Made by a program: the position numbers and the translations under genes. Of a stretch of DNA of 64,000 nt, positions 45,517-54,605 are shown piece by piece. This stretch comes from Melioribacter sp. (lineage in GTDB: Bacteria > Bacteroidota > Ignavibacteria > Ignavibacteriales > Melioribacteraceae): NCBI GenBank assembly GCA_023250955.1, contig JAHEZQ010000008.1:1-64000 (forward strand). The letters are read 5' to 3'. Every line of letters begins with the position of its first letter. The stretch's first letter is position 1. The notes under the pieces were generated by a model. The model saw only the letters and a program-made list of their open reading frames with translations, had not been told where the DNA came from and did not search any database.

Positions 45517-47157
45517 TTAATTTATTTCCCATTCCCAGCATTTTTGAATTGTAGCCAATGGAGTTACTTTTACATTTCGCAAACGAGAATTAATTGCAAC
45601 TGAGTTATCTATCCAAAACAAGAAAACAACCGGCTGATCTTCCGAAATAATTTTCTGGAATTCCTTGATCAAGTTGTTCCGGACATTATTAGATAATCGT
45701 AAGTCCAATGTATTTAAAATCTCATCAACTCTTTTATTTTTGTAGGAAGAGATGTTGCCTGGGGCTAGTTTTGGGTCTGAATGCCAATATGGTTTTAAAT
45801 TCAATGGAACGGGAATACTCCACCCGGCAAGCCAAGCTTCAAATTGTTTATTAAACATTTTTTCAAAAAATACATTCGGTTCAAGACTTTGTAATTCTAC
45901 TTTAATTCCCGCAGCTTTTAAATTATTCTGAATTCGAATCGCTGTGTATTCTCTTAATGGATTTCCTGAAGGAAAACTTAGAGTAAATGAAAACGTAATT
46001 CCGTTTTTATCTAAGAAGCCATCATTATTAGAATCATTCCAACCTTCTGAATTTAAAATTAATTTAGCTTCGTTCAAATTAAACGGAAGAGGAATTACAT
46101 CTTTATTCAGAACCGATGAAAAAATTGGAGCAACGGGATTTGACATCAAAGAACCTTTGTTTCGTAAATGTTCTTGAACAATGGATTCTCTGTTAATGGC
46201 TAAAGATATAGCTTTTCTAATCTTAGGTGAATCAAACAATCTCGTCTTTGCAGAACTATTCGATTCAGCGCCATATGCACGAAGACCCAAATAGTCGTAC
46301 TCCCTACCCGTCCTTTGTTTAAGAATGAATCTACCCAGAGAAGCTAGGTTTTCAACGTCTTCGGGTTTAATGAATTCCGTTAGATCAATGTCATTGTTTT
46401 TTAATTGATAAAGTCGGGATGTATAATCAGGAACTATCTTAAAGACTAACTCTTTAATCTGAGTTGGAGAACTATAAATTGAATTTGAAGTTGCAATTAG
46501 CTTCACATATTGGTTTTTCTTCCACTCCTTAATTTTATAAGGTCCTGTTCCGCTAGTTATTGATATTGTGTCTGATGAAGCTAGATTATTACGATGTACT
46601 TTTTCAAAAAGATATTTTGGTAAAATGGGATAATCAAAATCATAATATGAAGTATTTCTGTTTGGTAGAAAATTTATCCTGAATTTGTGTGAGTTAATTA
46701 TCTCAAATGTTTTCTTCAGATCAATACTTAAATCCTTATTGAGATAAAAATTGTAAAAGGTTCCATAAAACCTGCTTTGTACAGATTTATCTGAATACAA
46801 ATCAAAACTGAAAATCACATCATCTACAGTTAAATCTTTTCCATTTTCCCATTTCACATCATTACGAAGACTAATTAAAACGGAACTAGAATCGTTCTCC
46901 CACTCAATAGAACTTGCTAAAACTGGAAACGAAGTTGGTTCACCTTTTCCATAGTCCCAATCATGACCAACTAATCCAAGAAAAAGTAATTCGGAAATAT
47001 TTGCTTCAACTTCACTCATTGTGTATAGCGGGTTTAAGGTTTGTATTTCATTCTCCAGTCCTATTACAACTAGATTAGATTTATCTTCTTTATTACAAGA
47101 AAGGCAAATAACAAGGATCAAACATATACTTAGTAATTTATTTAAGATAACTTTCAT
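45517..47157 (-). CDS. Family 5 solute-binding lipoprotein of a peptide/nickel-type ABC importer
   Basis: About 546 residues. N-terminal lipoprotein signal with CLSC (cysteine near residue 21), then the SBP_bac_5 fold: ENEIQTLNPLYTMSEVE, WENGKDLTVDDVIFSFDLY, ISTGP-like GTGPYKIKEW, the conserved RKAISLAINRESIV, NSEGW. Family members bind oligopeptides, heme, nickel chelates or sugars; specificity is not readable. ATG 47157 is the more likely start; a GTG 9 bp upstream is in frame. First gene of the importer half-operon, divergent from the ATPase genes. Confidence 0.92.
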   Translation of the reverse strand: MKVILNKLLSICLILVICLSCNKEDKSNLVVIGLENEIQTLNPLYTMSEVEANISELLFLGLVGHDWDYGKGEPTSFPVLASSIEWENDSSSVLISLRNDVKWENGKDLTVDDVIFSFDLYSDKSVQSRFYGTFYNFYLNKDLSIDLKKTFEIINSHKFRINFLPNRNTSYYDFDYPILPKYLFEKVHRNNLASSDTISITSGTGPYKIKEWKKNQYVKLIATSNSIYSSPTQIKELVFKIVPDYTSRLYQLKNNDIDLTEFIKPEDVENLASLGRFILKQRTGREYDYLGLRAYGAESNSSAKTRLFDSPKIRKAISLAINRESIVQEHLRNKGSLMSNPVAPIFSSVLNKDVIPLPFNLNEAKLILNSEGWNDSNNDGFLDKNGITFSFTLSFPSGNPLREYTAIRIQNNLKAAGIKVELQSLEPNVFFEKMFNKQFEAWLAGWSIPVPLNLKPYWHSDPKLAPGNISSYKNKRVDEILNTLDLRLSNNVRNNLIKEFQKIISEDQPVVFLFWIDNSVAINSRLRNVKVTPLATIQKCWEWEIN

Positions 47158-47192
47158 AAATTCCACTTAAGAAATTATTAATTATCGTTTAG

Positions 47193-47211
47193 TAAGAATC
47201 GCTGATTCTTA
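47193..47211. promoter_or_regulatory. Palindromic operator candidate in the divergent transporter promoter
   Basis: TAAGAATC, GCT, GATTCTTA: a perfect 8-bp inverted repeat with a 3-bp centre, halfway in the 93-102 bp between the divergent binding-protein and ATPase genes. This is the usual place for a dimeric repressor controlling both halves. No regulator gene is adjacent. Confidence 0.55.
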
Positions 47212-47259
47212 GACGCATTTTAATATAACGATATCAAGTTAAAATAGACAGTCAGTTAA

Positions 47260-48009
47260 ATGAGTGAAAATCAAATTGTTATTAGCGTAAATATAAATTC
47301 TATTAAAAGAAACGGCATAGATCGTAATGTGTTTCTATTAAAAAAAATATTTTTTGAACTAAAGGAAAAAGAAATCCTTGCAATAGTTGGGCCTAATGGC
47401 ATAGGCAAAACTACCCTCCTTTATTCCTTTCTTAATCTTCTTGATTGCAATTATACAATTGATGGAAGTATATCTTTGATGGGAATGGATCTGATGAGTT
47501 CTTCTGAAAAAGTGTTAACTAGTCTTAGGAAAAATGTTGCCAAGTATATTTTCCAAGATGCGGCAAATTGTTTCGATCCTTTGAGAAAACTAGCTTATTA
47601 TTTCGATTCCACTGTTGATAAGAATGAACTAGATTCTTACTTGAGTTACTTCCTACTACCAACGAGTGATAACATTTTAAGCAAATATCCTGGTGAACTC
47701 AGCATCGGGATGGCACAACGTCTGGCCCTCATTTGGGGACTGCTATCGAAACCACAATTACTATTGTTGGATGAACCATCCTCTGCTCTTGATGCACCAA
47801 TTATCAATTTATTAAGCCACAAGTTAAAAGAGTGGAGTAAGGAAAATAATTCCTCAGTTATACTTGTAACACAAAACATTGATTTTGCAATTCATACTGC
47901 AACGTATATAAGTGTTCTAACAAAAGATGGTTTAATTCATAAAGACAAAAATGATATTTCATATTTGCAGAAATATCTTCGTAACTCTTCAAATGTGAGT
48001 AAACCATGA
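47260..48009 (+). CDS. OppD/DppD-like ABC ATPase with altered motifs
   Basis: 249 residues, shorter than the usual 320-340 because the C-terminal oligopeptide-transporter extension is missing. Walker A is GPNGIGKTT, Walker B LLLLDEPSSALD. Two motifs deviate: the signature reads ELSIGMAQR (usually LSGGMxQR) and the switch histidine is replaced by glutamine (LVTQN, usually VTHD). The partner ATPase has canonical motifs, so the heterodimer would have one full catalytic site pair and one degenerate. Overlaps the next gene by ATGA. No clear ribosome-binding site before the ATG. Confidence 0.85.
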   Translation: MSENQIVISVNINSIKRNGIDRNVFLLKKIFFELKEKEILAIVGPNGIGKTTLLYSFLNLLDCNYTIDGSISLMGMDLMSSSEKVLTSLRKNVAKYIFQDAANCFDPLRKLAYYFDSTVDKNELDSYLSYFLLPTSDNILSKYPGELSIGMAQRLALIWGLLSKPQLLLLDEPSSALDAPIINLLSHKLKEWSKENNSSVILVTQNIDFAIHTATYISVLTKDGLIHKDKNDISYLQKYLRNSSNVSKP

Positions 48010-48902
48010 AACCATTTATCGAATTAAACTCTGTTACATATTATCATTCCAATTCGATAGGGTTTATGTCTTCAACAAATAGAATTCTGAACAAAGTTTC
48101 TCTCAATATTTATAAAGGAGAAATACTTTGTATTGTTGGAGAAAGCGGTTGTGGTAAAACTACTCTCGTCAAGATTTTAAGTGGTCTTTTAAAAGTAAAT
48201 ACAGGAGTTGTCAAATACTCAGATGATCTGGCAAGTTCAAAAAAATCAATCCAAATATTATTTCAAAATTCTGATGAACTTTTAAACCCTTATAGAAAAG
48301 TTGCTGATGTTCTATACGATGTTAAAGCAAATGAAAAATCATTAGAAAAAATTTTGAGTGATCTAAATATTAGTGAAAGTCTTTTGGAAAGTTCATGCGG
48401 TTCAATCAGTGGTGGAGAACGTCAAAGGATCGCCTTAGCCAGAGTTATGCTTACTCAACCCCAAGTTTTAATTTTAGACGAACCATTCTCAGCACAAGAC
48501 ATTGATTCAAAAGAAAATTTTAAATCATTACTTACATATCTCAGAAAAAACCAAAAAATCACTCTCATTATTGTTACACATGATGTTTCACTAATAGAGA
48601 ATTTCACCGATCGAATAGTTGTTTTATTTGGTGGAGAAATAATGGAAATATCGGATGCGAAGAAATTTTTTAATTTCCCGAAACATCCTTATTCAAAGTT
48701 CCTTCTTAGTTCAACCAAATATAAACTTCCAATAGAATTTACTAATTCGCAATTTGAGGATACAAAATCAGCCTGTCCTTATTATTCTCGGTGTAATAAA
48801 AGAGATGAAAAATGTATTGACGATATAATGATTCACAGTGAAGAGAATAGCTACATTTTTTGCAATAATCCGTACTTAGAAATATCAACTGAGGGTAAAT
48901 AA
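48006..48902 (+). CDS. OppF/DppF-like ABC ATPase
   Basis: 298 residues. Walker A GESGCGKTT, Q-loop ILFQNSDELLNP, signature SISGGERQRIALARVM, Walker B VLILDEPFSAQD and switch IIVTHD are all intact. The C-terminal segment CPYYSRC...CIDD...FCNNP holds the four-cysteine oligopeptide/dipeptide (Oligo_HPY) domain that in some relatives binds an iron-sulfur cluster. Translationally coupled to the other ATPase. Ends 4 bp before the convergent TPR gene. Confidence 0.92.
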   Translation: MKPFIELNSVTYYHSNSIGFMSSTNRILNKVSLNIYKGEILCIVGESGCGKTTLVKILSGLLKVNTGVVKYSDDLASSKKSIQILFQNSDELLNPYRKVADVLYDVKANEKSLEKILSDLNISESLLESSCGSISGGERQRIALARVMLTQPQVLILDEPFSAQDIDSKENFKSLLTYLRKNQKITLIIVTHDVSLIENFTDRIVVLFGGEIMEISDAKKFFNFPKHPYSKFLLSSTKYKLPIEFTNSQFEDTKSACPYYSRCNKRDEKCIDDIMIHSEENSYIFCNNPYLEISTEGK

Positions 48903-48906
48903 AATT

Positions 48907-50157
48907 TTAATTTGCTAGGCCAGCAAGATAGGATTCGATTTCCGTACTTAAAGTTTTGGAATTGTTTTTATTATAGTATTTGTATGCATTTAATAAATGA
49001 TTGTGTGCTTGAGATTTATCACCTTTATCTTTATAAAGCATTCCAAGTTCATAATTTGTTTCTGCCATGTTCAAATCTTGATTTAGATCTTTATTAAGCC
49101 TTAAACTCGTTAAAAGATAATGCTCAGCAGCTGAATAGTTTTCTTTTCTTTTAGAAATAACTCCGAGTATTTTATGTATTTCTGCAATTGAAAGTTTATC
49201 GTTTAATTGATAACTCAGTGTCATAGCATCATGTGCAAACTTGAATGATTCTTCAATCTTATTTTGTTCTAAATAAATTTCAGCTTGATTGATAAACGAG
49301 AGATTCAAAATTGGTTTATAACCAAAGTCCTTTGCAATTTTAATACATTCATTATAAATAGCTAACGCCCTTGGATAATCTTTTAATTGCTTGTGAATCA
49401 TGCCGATGTTCTGTAGAACTTCTGCCTTACGGCGTGAATCTCCTAGGTTTTCGAATTTATGAAGTGCTTTTTCATAATAATTTAATGATTTTTGGAAATT
49501 TCCTTCGACATAAGAAATAATTCCCAAATGTACTTCTATCATTGCCATCATCATGGGATCTTTATCTTGATCAAGATAATTTAAGCAATTATCTAGACGT
49601 ACTTTTCCAGCTTTAAGATCACCTTTTTCAACATACATGGAACCCATTAAGAATTCACATTTTGCTAATCCATTTTTGTAATTATTGCTTTCATAAATAT
49701 CTCTTCCCAGTTTTATAGAATTAACAGCATCCTTCCAAATCGCTTGACGCATATAAAATTCCGCAATAAGCAATAATCCTTGTGCTTTATACAATTCATA
49801 TTTGTCTGTAGAATTGCAATAATTAATTACGTTTGTCGCTAGTTCGAAAGAAAGATTGTTTTCACCTTGGGTAAGAATCAGTTTGCTAAATTCGAGTAAG
49901 AGCTCGATATACTTTTCTTCAGAGAGTTCTTTTGATGCAAAAGTCACTAAAGTGTCTGTTAAGAATCGAATTCTTTCAGATACGAGATTATCGTTGAATA
50001 TCTTGGTAAATAGTTCTGTTGAGGAATCTACATGTGTTGAAGAATTTGGATAGAATGTTTCAGTCATAGTACGTAAATAACTTTCACATTGTTCATGAGA
50101 AAGATACCCAGATATAAGCGCATTGAGATCTTTTACAAATTTATTTTGTTCAAACAT
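48907..50157 (-). CDS. TPR-repeat protein (soluble)
   Basis: 416 residues, no signal peptide. At least seven tandem TPR-like helical pairs of the type GNFQKSLNYYEKALHKFENLGD, KDYPRALAIYNECIK, ENYSAAEHYLLTSLRLNKD, KGDKSQAHNHLLNAYKYY. The pattern resembles the TPR section of the STPK protein at 38349, so it may be an adaptor for the same signalling system, but that is inference. AAAGG precedes the ATG. The gene is the only one in its transcript and is convergent with the transporter ATPases. Confidence 0.85.
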   Translation of the reverse strand: MFEQNKFVKDLNALISGYLSHEQCESYLRTMTETFYPNSSTHVDSSTELFTKIFNDNLVSERIRFLTDTLVTFASKELSEEKYIELLLEFSKLILTQGENNLSFELATNVINYCNSTDKYELYKAQGLLLIAEFYMRQAIWKDAVNSIKLGRDIYESNNYKNGLAKCEFLMGSMYVEKGDLKAGKVRLDNCLNYLDQDKDPMMMAMIEVHLGIISYVEGNFQKSLNYYEKALHKFENLGDSRRKAEVLQNIGMIHKQLKDYPRALAIYNECIKIAKDFGYKPILNLSFINQAEIYLEQNKIEESFKFAHDAMTLSYQLNDKLSIAEIHKILGVISKRKENYSAAEHYLLTSLRLNKDLNQDLNMAETNYELGMLYKDKGDKSQAHNHLLNAYKYYNKNNSKTLSTEIESYLAGLAN

Positions 50158-50252
50158 AAAATCCTTTTCAACAATTGGAGATATTTAAACTTTGTTCAAT
50201 AAGCTTGTTTCTAAAAAGGAATAACACAAACAGAGACCTTATTATGTATAAG

Positions 50253-50852
50253 TTATCTAACAAATCCAAAACGTGAGAAGTGATCAATATGAGCTCCATG
50301 AACCTCTAGTTTACCTTCTTTAACATCTATTTCGATTCCATCATTTGGTACTATGATATATACTCCATCAGAGCTTAAGTAGGCAAATTGAATTTTAGAA
50401 ATGTCAACACCATCAAGATTTAAACCATCATACTTTAAATCGAGCAACAAGGATTTATCAAAGTGTGAACCACTTGGACCAAAAGTTACAGAAGTTGAAC
50501 CTTTATCGGCCGACATAGATAAAATTTTAGAGCCTTTAAATGCACCTCTAGGAATATCTAACGTACCGTGTACTTCAACAACACCGCTTTTAGAAATACC
50601 AAACTTTCCCTCAACTTCGAGTTCTCCACCCTTGTTACCATAAATCAAAGCTGCATCAGTTAAATCGCTTGTGATGTTATTACCAGTTTGTTTCATTACT
50701 GGTAACTGAATAAAGCCAGTTTCAATCACTAACGGCTGAGACTTTTCGACCTTAGAATTAGTTTGGTTTGGGTCAACAAGCAAATTCTCATCACTACTAC
50801 AGCCCGATAATATTAATCCGGCAATAACTAAAAGGAAAAAATATTTTTTCAT
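50253..50852 (-). CDS. Lipoprotein of unknown function
   Basis: 199 residues. A clear lipobox LILSGCSS (cysteine near 18) marks an inner- or outer-membrane lipoprotein. The mature part ends in a beta-rich region (ITSDLTDAALIYGNKG, TSVTFGPSGSHFDKSLLL, VYIIVPNDGIEIDVKEGKL, HIDHFSRFGFVR) resembling the ZU5-like module often seen in Ignavibacteria lipoproteins; I am not certain of that family. AGGAG lies 6 nt before the ATG. Transcribed alone; downstream of a terminator at 50985-51012. Confidence 0.7.
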   Translation of the reverse strand: MKKYFFLLVIAGLILSGCSSDENLLVDPNQTNSKVEKSQPLVIETGFIQLPVMKQTGNNITSDLTDAALIYGNKGGELEVEGKFGISKSGVVEVHGTLDIPRGAFKGSKILSMSADKGSTSVTFGPSGSHFDKSLLLDLKYDGLNLDGVDISKIQFAYLSSDGVYIIVPNDGIEIDVKEGKLEVHGAHIDHFSRFGFVR

Positions 50853-50984
50853 TTATAACTCCTACGATAATTTCTGTCAATGCACTACTACTAGTCACCA
50901 ATTCACTTTAAATTAATAATAGGTAATCTTATCTTAATAATCAATCGGATAAAGTAAACTAATTTTTCTTTATGAAAAAAAGTA

Positions 50985-51012
50985 TAAGGGAGACCAGCCG
51001 ATAGTCTCCCTT
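50985..51012 (-). terminator. Intrinsic terminator downstream of the small membrane gene
   Basis: AAGGGAGAC (50985-50993) and GTCTCCCTT (51004-51012) form a perfect 9-bp stem with a loop of about 10 nt. On the - strand it is followed by ATACTTTTTTT. Its first base pair overlaps the stop of the mini-frame at 51011. Confidence 0.85.
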
Positions 51013-51034
51013 AAGAACTGTTTCCAGCTTTCAT
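51011..51034 (-). other. Seven-codon mini-frame with an abutting AGGAGG
   Basis: ATG at 51034 directly after AGGAGG (51040-51035), coding MKAGNSS then TAA inside the terminator stem. Zero spacing between ribosome-binding site and ATG makes translation doubtful; the AGGAGG could instead be a feature of the transcript end. Listed because a strong ribosome-binding site directly before a terminator is unusual. Confidence 0.25.
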
Positions 51035-51059
51035 CCTCCTTTTTTTCATTAATTAAAAA

Positions 51060-51191
51060 CTAATCTAAAACCTTGCAGATTGCTTGTTTACTCTTTTTTG
51101 ACCTACTTAAAATGAAACAAATTAAAAAAAATATAACTCCAACTGAGAGAAATATTCCTAATGAAGTATAGACTACATCAGCTAATGTCAT
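51060..51191 (-). CDS. 43-residue single-helix membrane protein
   Basis: Short gene with ATG 51191, reading MTLADVVYTSLG, then a hydrophobic segment IFLSVGVIFFLICFIL (about 13-28) and a basic end SRSKKSKQ, stop at 51060. A single-spanning protein with a positively charged cytosolic tail. The ribosome-binding site (TTGGA) is weak. A terminator follows directly, which supports real transcription. No family recognised. The stretch 51192-51563 upstream holds no other gene I can support and presumably the divergent promoters of this gene and the methyltransferase. Confidence 0.5.
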   Translation of the reverse strand: MTLADVVYTSLGIFLSVGVIFFLICFILSRSKKSKQAICKVLD

Positions 51192-51563
51192 ATTTATTCC
51201 AAAAATATAATAAGATAATATTGTTTTATATGAATAACAGATCTAAAGTATTTATGTATAATCAGACATACTTATATTCCAATATAATTATTTGAAATGA
51301 ATTGTCAAATACTTTTTTCCCTTTCAATTAATTTTTTGATTAATTAAACCTTAAACACGCAATCGTTATTCATTCAGATTTTCTCTTGTTAGTAAATATT
51401 AGGCACGGGATTTCGAAAATTTACCAAATAGACATTTTATTGAATAGATGTAAATTCATTTATTCTGTTATATTGTAAAATATAAAACGTTATGTTTCAT
51501 TTTTTTTCTATTCGAACTTTATCTAAATATAATAACAAAAATAGCTTAAAGCGGAATATCCAT

Positions 51564-52373
51564 ATGTTCGATTCAGTACAAAAAGCATTTTCACTTCAGT
51601 CAGAAATATTTGATGAATATGAAAAAGGAAATGAAATTCTAAGATGGATGCGTTCCGTTACACATAAACATGTTCTCCGCCATTTAAGAAAAAACGATAA
51701 AATATTAGAACTTAATTCCGGTACAGGTATTGATGCTGTATTTCTAGCAAAGAACAGTTTTAGGATTCACTGTACAGACATTTCGGAAGGTATGTTAAAT
51801 AAACTAAATAAAAAGATTACCGAACTGAAATTGCACGAATTAATTACTTCTCAACAACTTTCTTTTATTGACCTTGATAAACTTTACGGACATCCTTTTG
51901 ATTATATATTTTCAAATTTTGGCGGACTTAATTGCACAGAAAATCTTTCTGACGTTTTCAAACATTTTAATAAAATATTAAACCCCGGCGGCAAAGTAAC
52001 ATTAGTTATTATCCCCCCAATTTGTCCATGGGAGATTGCATCATTTATAAAAGGAAATTTTTCAACTGCATTTAGAAGATTAAGAAAAAATGGAGTTACA
52101 GCAAACATTGAAGGTGTAAAATTCACAATATATTATCATAGCGTTGCTAGAATAGAAAAAGCGTTTGGACCTAATTTTAGAATAATAGAAATTCAAGGTT
52201 TGGCATCAATTAGTCCCCCACCATATATGATAAATTTTCCGAAACGATTTCCACGATTATATAAAACACTAACTCGAATTGACGAAAAATTATCTCACAC
52301 ATTTCCGTTCAATCGTTGGGCGGATCATTTTATAATAACTGTTGAATTTAATCCCAACCGATCACAAATTTGA
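51564..52373 (+). CDS. Class I SAM-dependent methyltransferase
   Basis: About 269 residues from ATG 51564 (MFDSVQKAF), which has GCGGAA upstream; an in-frame ATG at 51492 has no ribosome-binding site. Motif I is ILELNSGTGID, a variant of the common E/DxGxGxG, followed by the acidic residue in IHCTDIS and motif post-II FDYIFSNFGGLNC. The remainder continues with helices typical for Methyltransf_11/25. Substrate unknown. Convergent with the glycan cluster that follows. The Asn-Ser in motif I is unusual but compatible with SAM binding. Confidence 0.82.
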   Translation: MFDSVQKAFSLQSEIFDEYEKGNEILRWMRSVTHKHVLRHLRKNDKILELNSGTGIDAVFLAKNSFRIHCTDISEGMLNKLNKKITELKLHELITSQQLSFIDLDKLYGHPFDYIFSNFGGLNCTENLSDVFKHFNKILNPGGKVTLVIIPPICPWEIASFIKGNFSTAFRRLRKNGVTANIEGVKFTIYYHSVARIEKAFGPNFRIIEIQGLASISPPPYMINFPKRFPRLYKTLTRIDEKLSHTFPFNRWADHFIITVEFNPNRSQI

Positions 52374-52398
52374 TTTGACTTTTGAGATGACGTTTTAC

Positions 52399-53076
52399 CT
52401 ACTTTTGGTATTCTATCGAATATAAATAATTGACCTCCATCCAATTCTTTATCTCTGAAACAAGTTTGAATCTATAATTATTGTTTTTAGCAATCATCTG
52501 TATTTCATCAATTTGACAATCTTCCGATAGGGTCATCAATATTATGATTTTCTTATTCTGGAATTTTTCCAGTTGTAAAAAGAGCTTTTTGTAATATTGT
52601 AAATCTCTTCCACAATACCATGCGTAATCATTCTCATCAATTGGATCTTTTGCAAAGTATGGGGGATTAATTATTATAAAATCAAAATCGCAATCCGATA
52701 TATTATCAAACAGATCGGATTTAATAATTTTAATTGAAGCATTATTCATTTCAATGTTCAAATATAGATTCTTAATAACTTTTTCACTTATATCGGATGC
52801 GGTTACAAAAGCACCTTTTTTCTGGCAATAAATTGATATGAGACCTGAGCCAGCACCAAGTTCCAGTACTTTTTTTTCAAAAAAATCATATCTAGTCAAA
52901 TAGTTCAAAAATATTTTTGTGCTAAAGAAGAGACCAGGGTGAAAAACTCCAGGAAGAATTACTACTTTAATTTTTTTATAAGAATATGTTCGTTCTTTTC
53001 TCAAATACCGGCTTATGATAAAAATTAATACCGGTGAAATTATTCTTTTGACTTTTCTTCTAATCAGTGCAATCAT
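52399..53076 (-). CDS. MTS-type methyltransferase (NPPY motif)
   Basis: About 225 residues. SAM motif VLELGAGSGLISIYC, acidic residue in TASDIS and the NPPY motif (FIIINPPYF), which places the amide- or base-nitrogen methylating small-methyltransferase family (RsmC/PrmC/TrmN6-like). ATG 53076 overlaps the radical SAM gene stop as ATGA, so it is translationally coupled to it. The N-terminus is basic with a short hydrophobic segment. In this setting it may modify a small molecule or glycan rather than RNA or protein; not determinable. Confidence 0.82.
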   Translation of the reverse strand: MIALIRRKVKRIISPVLIFIISRYLRKERTYSYKKIKVVILPGVFHPGLFFSTKIFLNYLTRYDFFEKKVLELGAGSGLISIYCQKKGAFVTASDISEKVIKNLYLNIEMNNASIKIIKSDLFDNISDCDFDFIIINPPYFAKDPIDENDYAWYCGRDLQYYKKLFLQLEKFQNKKIIILMTLSEDCQIDEIQMIAKNNNYRFKLVSEIKNWMEVNYLYSIEYQK

Positions 53077-54584
53077 TCTAGATAAAATCCTTCTATCTCG
53101 GGTTGACGATACCTTAGCCAATATTTCTGTAGGAATTTTATTTCATAAGGTATAGCATAAATTTTAGTTTTATATCTGGTCAATGAAACTAGTTTTATTA
53201 TTTCTCTTTGAAGTTTAGACAATTTAATATCAGAAACTGTGGGGTAATATCCATTCAGTACTGTCTCAAAATTTTTAATCTTATTGACCATGCTTTTGTT
53301 GAGCCAAGGCGTTAGAGGATTCTTCCTTAAATCAAATTTTTCCCAATGAGGATTAATCCAATCTTCCAACTTTTCCGGAAATTTAAATCCTTTATTTGAT
53401 GCTTGCTTAAATAGTTCAGAACCTGTTGTGGGTACAGGGCTATATATATAGATAATTATTTCAGTATCTGGATTGATTTCTTTTATTTCTCGAATAAAAT
53501 TTATGTCCTCATTAATCTGCTTCATAACGGTATTTTCTGAACTCCCCGGAAGTCCTAACACAAAAGAATATTCTGGAATAATATCAAATTGTTTCAAGCG
53601 TGCTGCAAACTGTTTAATCTGTCCTTTAGTTTGTGTCCCGCCTTTGTTCATCTGTTTTAATACTTCATCACTTCCGCTTTCAGCTCCAAAGAAAATCATT
53701 CTGCAACCGGCTTCTCGCATTAGTTCAAGTGATGAATCCTTAAAATTATTTACTGTATCAATTCTGCCTTCGCCCCACCAGATCATTTTTTCATTCTTTA
53801 TCAGTTTGGAAAATTCGACTGCTCTTTTTTCTGATACAAAAAAATTATTATCATGAAATTCTATTGCGTTGCCATCGTAAGCATCTTTTAAATATTTAAT
53901 ATCATTATAAATTTTCTGTGCAGATCTCCCTTTCCAACGCGCATTATAGATAGGAACAATTCCGCAAAAAGAACATGAGAACGGACAACCCACACTTGAA
54001 TGGTATGCAATTGTTTTTGTTCCCAGAAAAGTTTTACCGAGATAATATTTAAGCGGATAAAAATTATTCAACTTATCATATGGAAGAGCCGGGAGATTAT
54101 CCTGATCATATAACTCGTCCTTAGCATTAATTATTATTTTATCTTTATTAAGGTAAATCAGATTGTTGATGAAATCCGGTTTCTCTTTTTTTTCTAGCAC
54201 ATCCATTAGCTTGGGAAATGCAAAATCACCAGGTCCGTTTATGATGAAATCAACATAACCGGACTGAAGAACTACTTCCGGCTGATTTGAAGGGAAATAT
54301 CCGCCCCAAATAATTATTACATCCTTAAATTTTCTTTTAATCTCGTAAGAAATCGGAATCGCCTGCTTTAGTTGAGGTCCCGGCATTACAGTAATTCCAA
54401 AATATTTGTATTCACCGGTTTGAAATACATCAATTATCTTTTGCAAAGGATTTTTTTCTAGATTTCCATCCACGATTAGGTAATCATACTTCCCTTCTAA
54501 AGATGCAGCGATTGATAAGATTGAATTTGGTATTCTTGGTTTTGAGTTTGCGCTTCTGGGGTTGAAAAGTATAATCTTGTTCAT
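53073..54584 (-). CDS. B12-binding-domain radical SAM protein
   Basis: 503 residues. N-terminal cobalamin-binding-like fold (about 1-150, GKYDYLIVDGN, YFGITVMPGPQ, GYVDFIINGPGDFAF), then a radical SAM core with the iron-sulfur motif CPFSCSFC (GCPFSCSFCGIVP), GGTQTKGQIKQFAARL-type strands and RMIFFGAESGSDEVLK. This BchE/P-methylase-like arrangement typically performs methylations or ring chemistry on lipids, cofactors or natural products. Part of the glycan cluster; ATGA overlap with the methyltransferase gene. Substrate unknown. Confidence 0.9.
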   Translation of the reverse strand: MNKIILFNPRSANSKPRIPNSILSIAASLEGKYDYLIVDGNLEKNPLQKIIDVFQTGEYKYFGITVMPGPQLKQAIPISYEIKRKFKDVIIIWGGYFPSNQPEVVLQSGYVDFIINGPGDFAFPKLMDVLEKKEKPDFINNLIYLNKDKIIINAKDELYDQDNLPALPYDKLNNFYPLKYYLGKTFLGTKTIAYHSSVGCPFSCSFCGIVPIYNARWKGRSAQKIYNDIKYLKDAYDGNAIEFHDNNFFVSEKRAVEFSKLIKNEKMIWWGEGRIDTVNNFKDSSLELMREAGCRMIFFGAESGSDEVLKQMNKGGTQTKGQIKQFAARLKQFDIIPEYSFVLGLPGSSENTVMKQINEDINFIREIKEINPDTEIIIYIYSPVPTTGSELFKQASNKGFKFPEKLEDWINPHWEKFDLRKNPLTPWLNKSMVNKIKNFETVLNGYYPTVSDIKLSKLQREIIKLVSLTRYKTKIYAIPYEIKFLQKYWLRYRQPEIEGFYLE

Positions 54585-54605
54585 CTACAACTTTATTATT
54601 TACAA

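Noticed and set aside
45140-45541. Longer N-terminus for the DppB-like permease
   Set aside because: It would overlap the end of the binding-protein gene; the ATG at 45514 gives the usual family start.
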